Source of the DNA: Saprospiraceae bacterium
GTDB lineage: Bacteria; Bacteroidota; Bacteroidia; Chitinophagales; Saprospiraceae
Direction of reading: 5' to 3'
DNA length: 13,697 nt
Assembly: GCA_023299965.1 (NCBI GenBank)
Contig: JALZVN010000159.1
Span: 1 to 13,697, forward strand
Below the pieces are notes generated by a model. That model was not told where the DNA came from. It made no database searches and saw only the letters and a list, made by a program, of their open reading frames with translations. This document shows positions 13,641 to 13,697 of the stretch, piece after piece (position 1 is the first letter of the stretch; each line of letters begins with the position of its first letter). A program made the translations under genes and the position numbers.

Positions 13641-13697
13641 TACATCTCTTTGATAGTGCAAGTGGTATAACGATAGTATTAGGGAATATATGTTTTG

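Noticed and set aside
13450..13653. 67-codon plus-strand frame from TTG over the GC-rich region
   Set aside because: It runs through three hairpins, has a non-ATG start and shows no protein-like pattern; the sequence is better explained as a structured repeat.

Overview
This window is a chromosomal segment of a Bacteroidota bacterium. The evidence is AT-rich DNA, several exact TAnnTTTG promoter elements (the -7 element of the Bacteroidota housekeeping sigma factor), no strong Shine-Dalgarno sites, a DUF5777-type beta-barrel, and a BrxA/BrxB-type bacilliredoxin. The exact order (Cytophagales, Saprospirales or Flavobacteriales) cannot be fixed from the sequence alone. No tRNA, rRNA, transposase, integrase or CRISPR array was found.

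Layout. Positions 1-105 are a perfect heptanucleotide tandem array that runs off the left edge and ends on the stop codon of the first gene. Positions 105-2601 (minus strand) hold a redox cell-envelope cluster: a heme lipoprotein, a DUF5777-like outer-membrane beta-barrel and a diheme cytochrome c. A foldable repeat-like element with an 18-bp perfect palindrome lies between the lipoprotein and the barrel. Positions 2733-3143 (plus) encode a bacilliredoxin, divergent from the lipoprotein and followed by a strong terminator. Positions 3337-3720 (minus) encode a small helical protein resembling an HPt domain but with lysine where the phospho-histidine should be. Positions 3721-4187 carry no gene. 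Positions 4188-4832 (minus) encode PdxH, the pyridoxine/pyridoxamine 5'-phosphate oxidase. Positions 4833-5231 carry no protein gene but hold two tandem copies of a U-rich 31-nt sequence. Each copy abuts a different rho-independent hairpin, which suggests a small-RNA or leader element.

Positions 5232-11893 (minus) form a four-gene tripartite efflux operon, transcribed in the order TetR regulator, TolC-type outer-membrane channel, lipoprotein membrane-fusion protein, RND permease. The first two genes overlap by 4 bp. An inverted repeat just downstream of the predicted operon promoter is a candidate TetR operator. Positions 12188-13333 (plus) encode a three-histidine-box membrane fatty-acid desaturase, divergent from the efflux operon. 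The shared intergenic region also holds a perfect 15-bp palindrome, so the TetR protein may control both sides. Positions 13366-13600 hold a strong hairpin and then a GC-rich cluster of hairpins that looks like a dispersed repeat.

How the genes may work together. The TetR, TolC, MFP and RND set is a self-contained regulated efflux pump spanning both membranes, possibly linked to membrane lipid remodelling through the desaturase. The barrel and two c-type cytochrome genes resemble the parts list of a porin-cytochrome electron conduit; this is a hypothesis. The most unusual items are the duplicated U-rich hairpin elements beside pdxH, the HPt-like protein without histidine, the RND permease with altered proton-relay residues and an extra hydrophobic insertion, and the barrel-cytochrome cluster.
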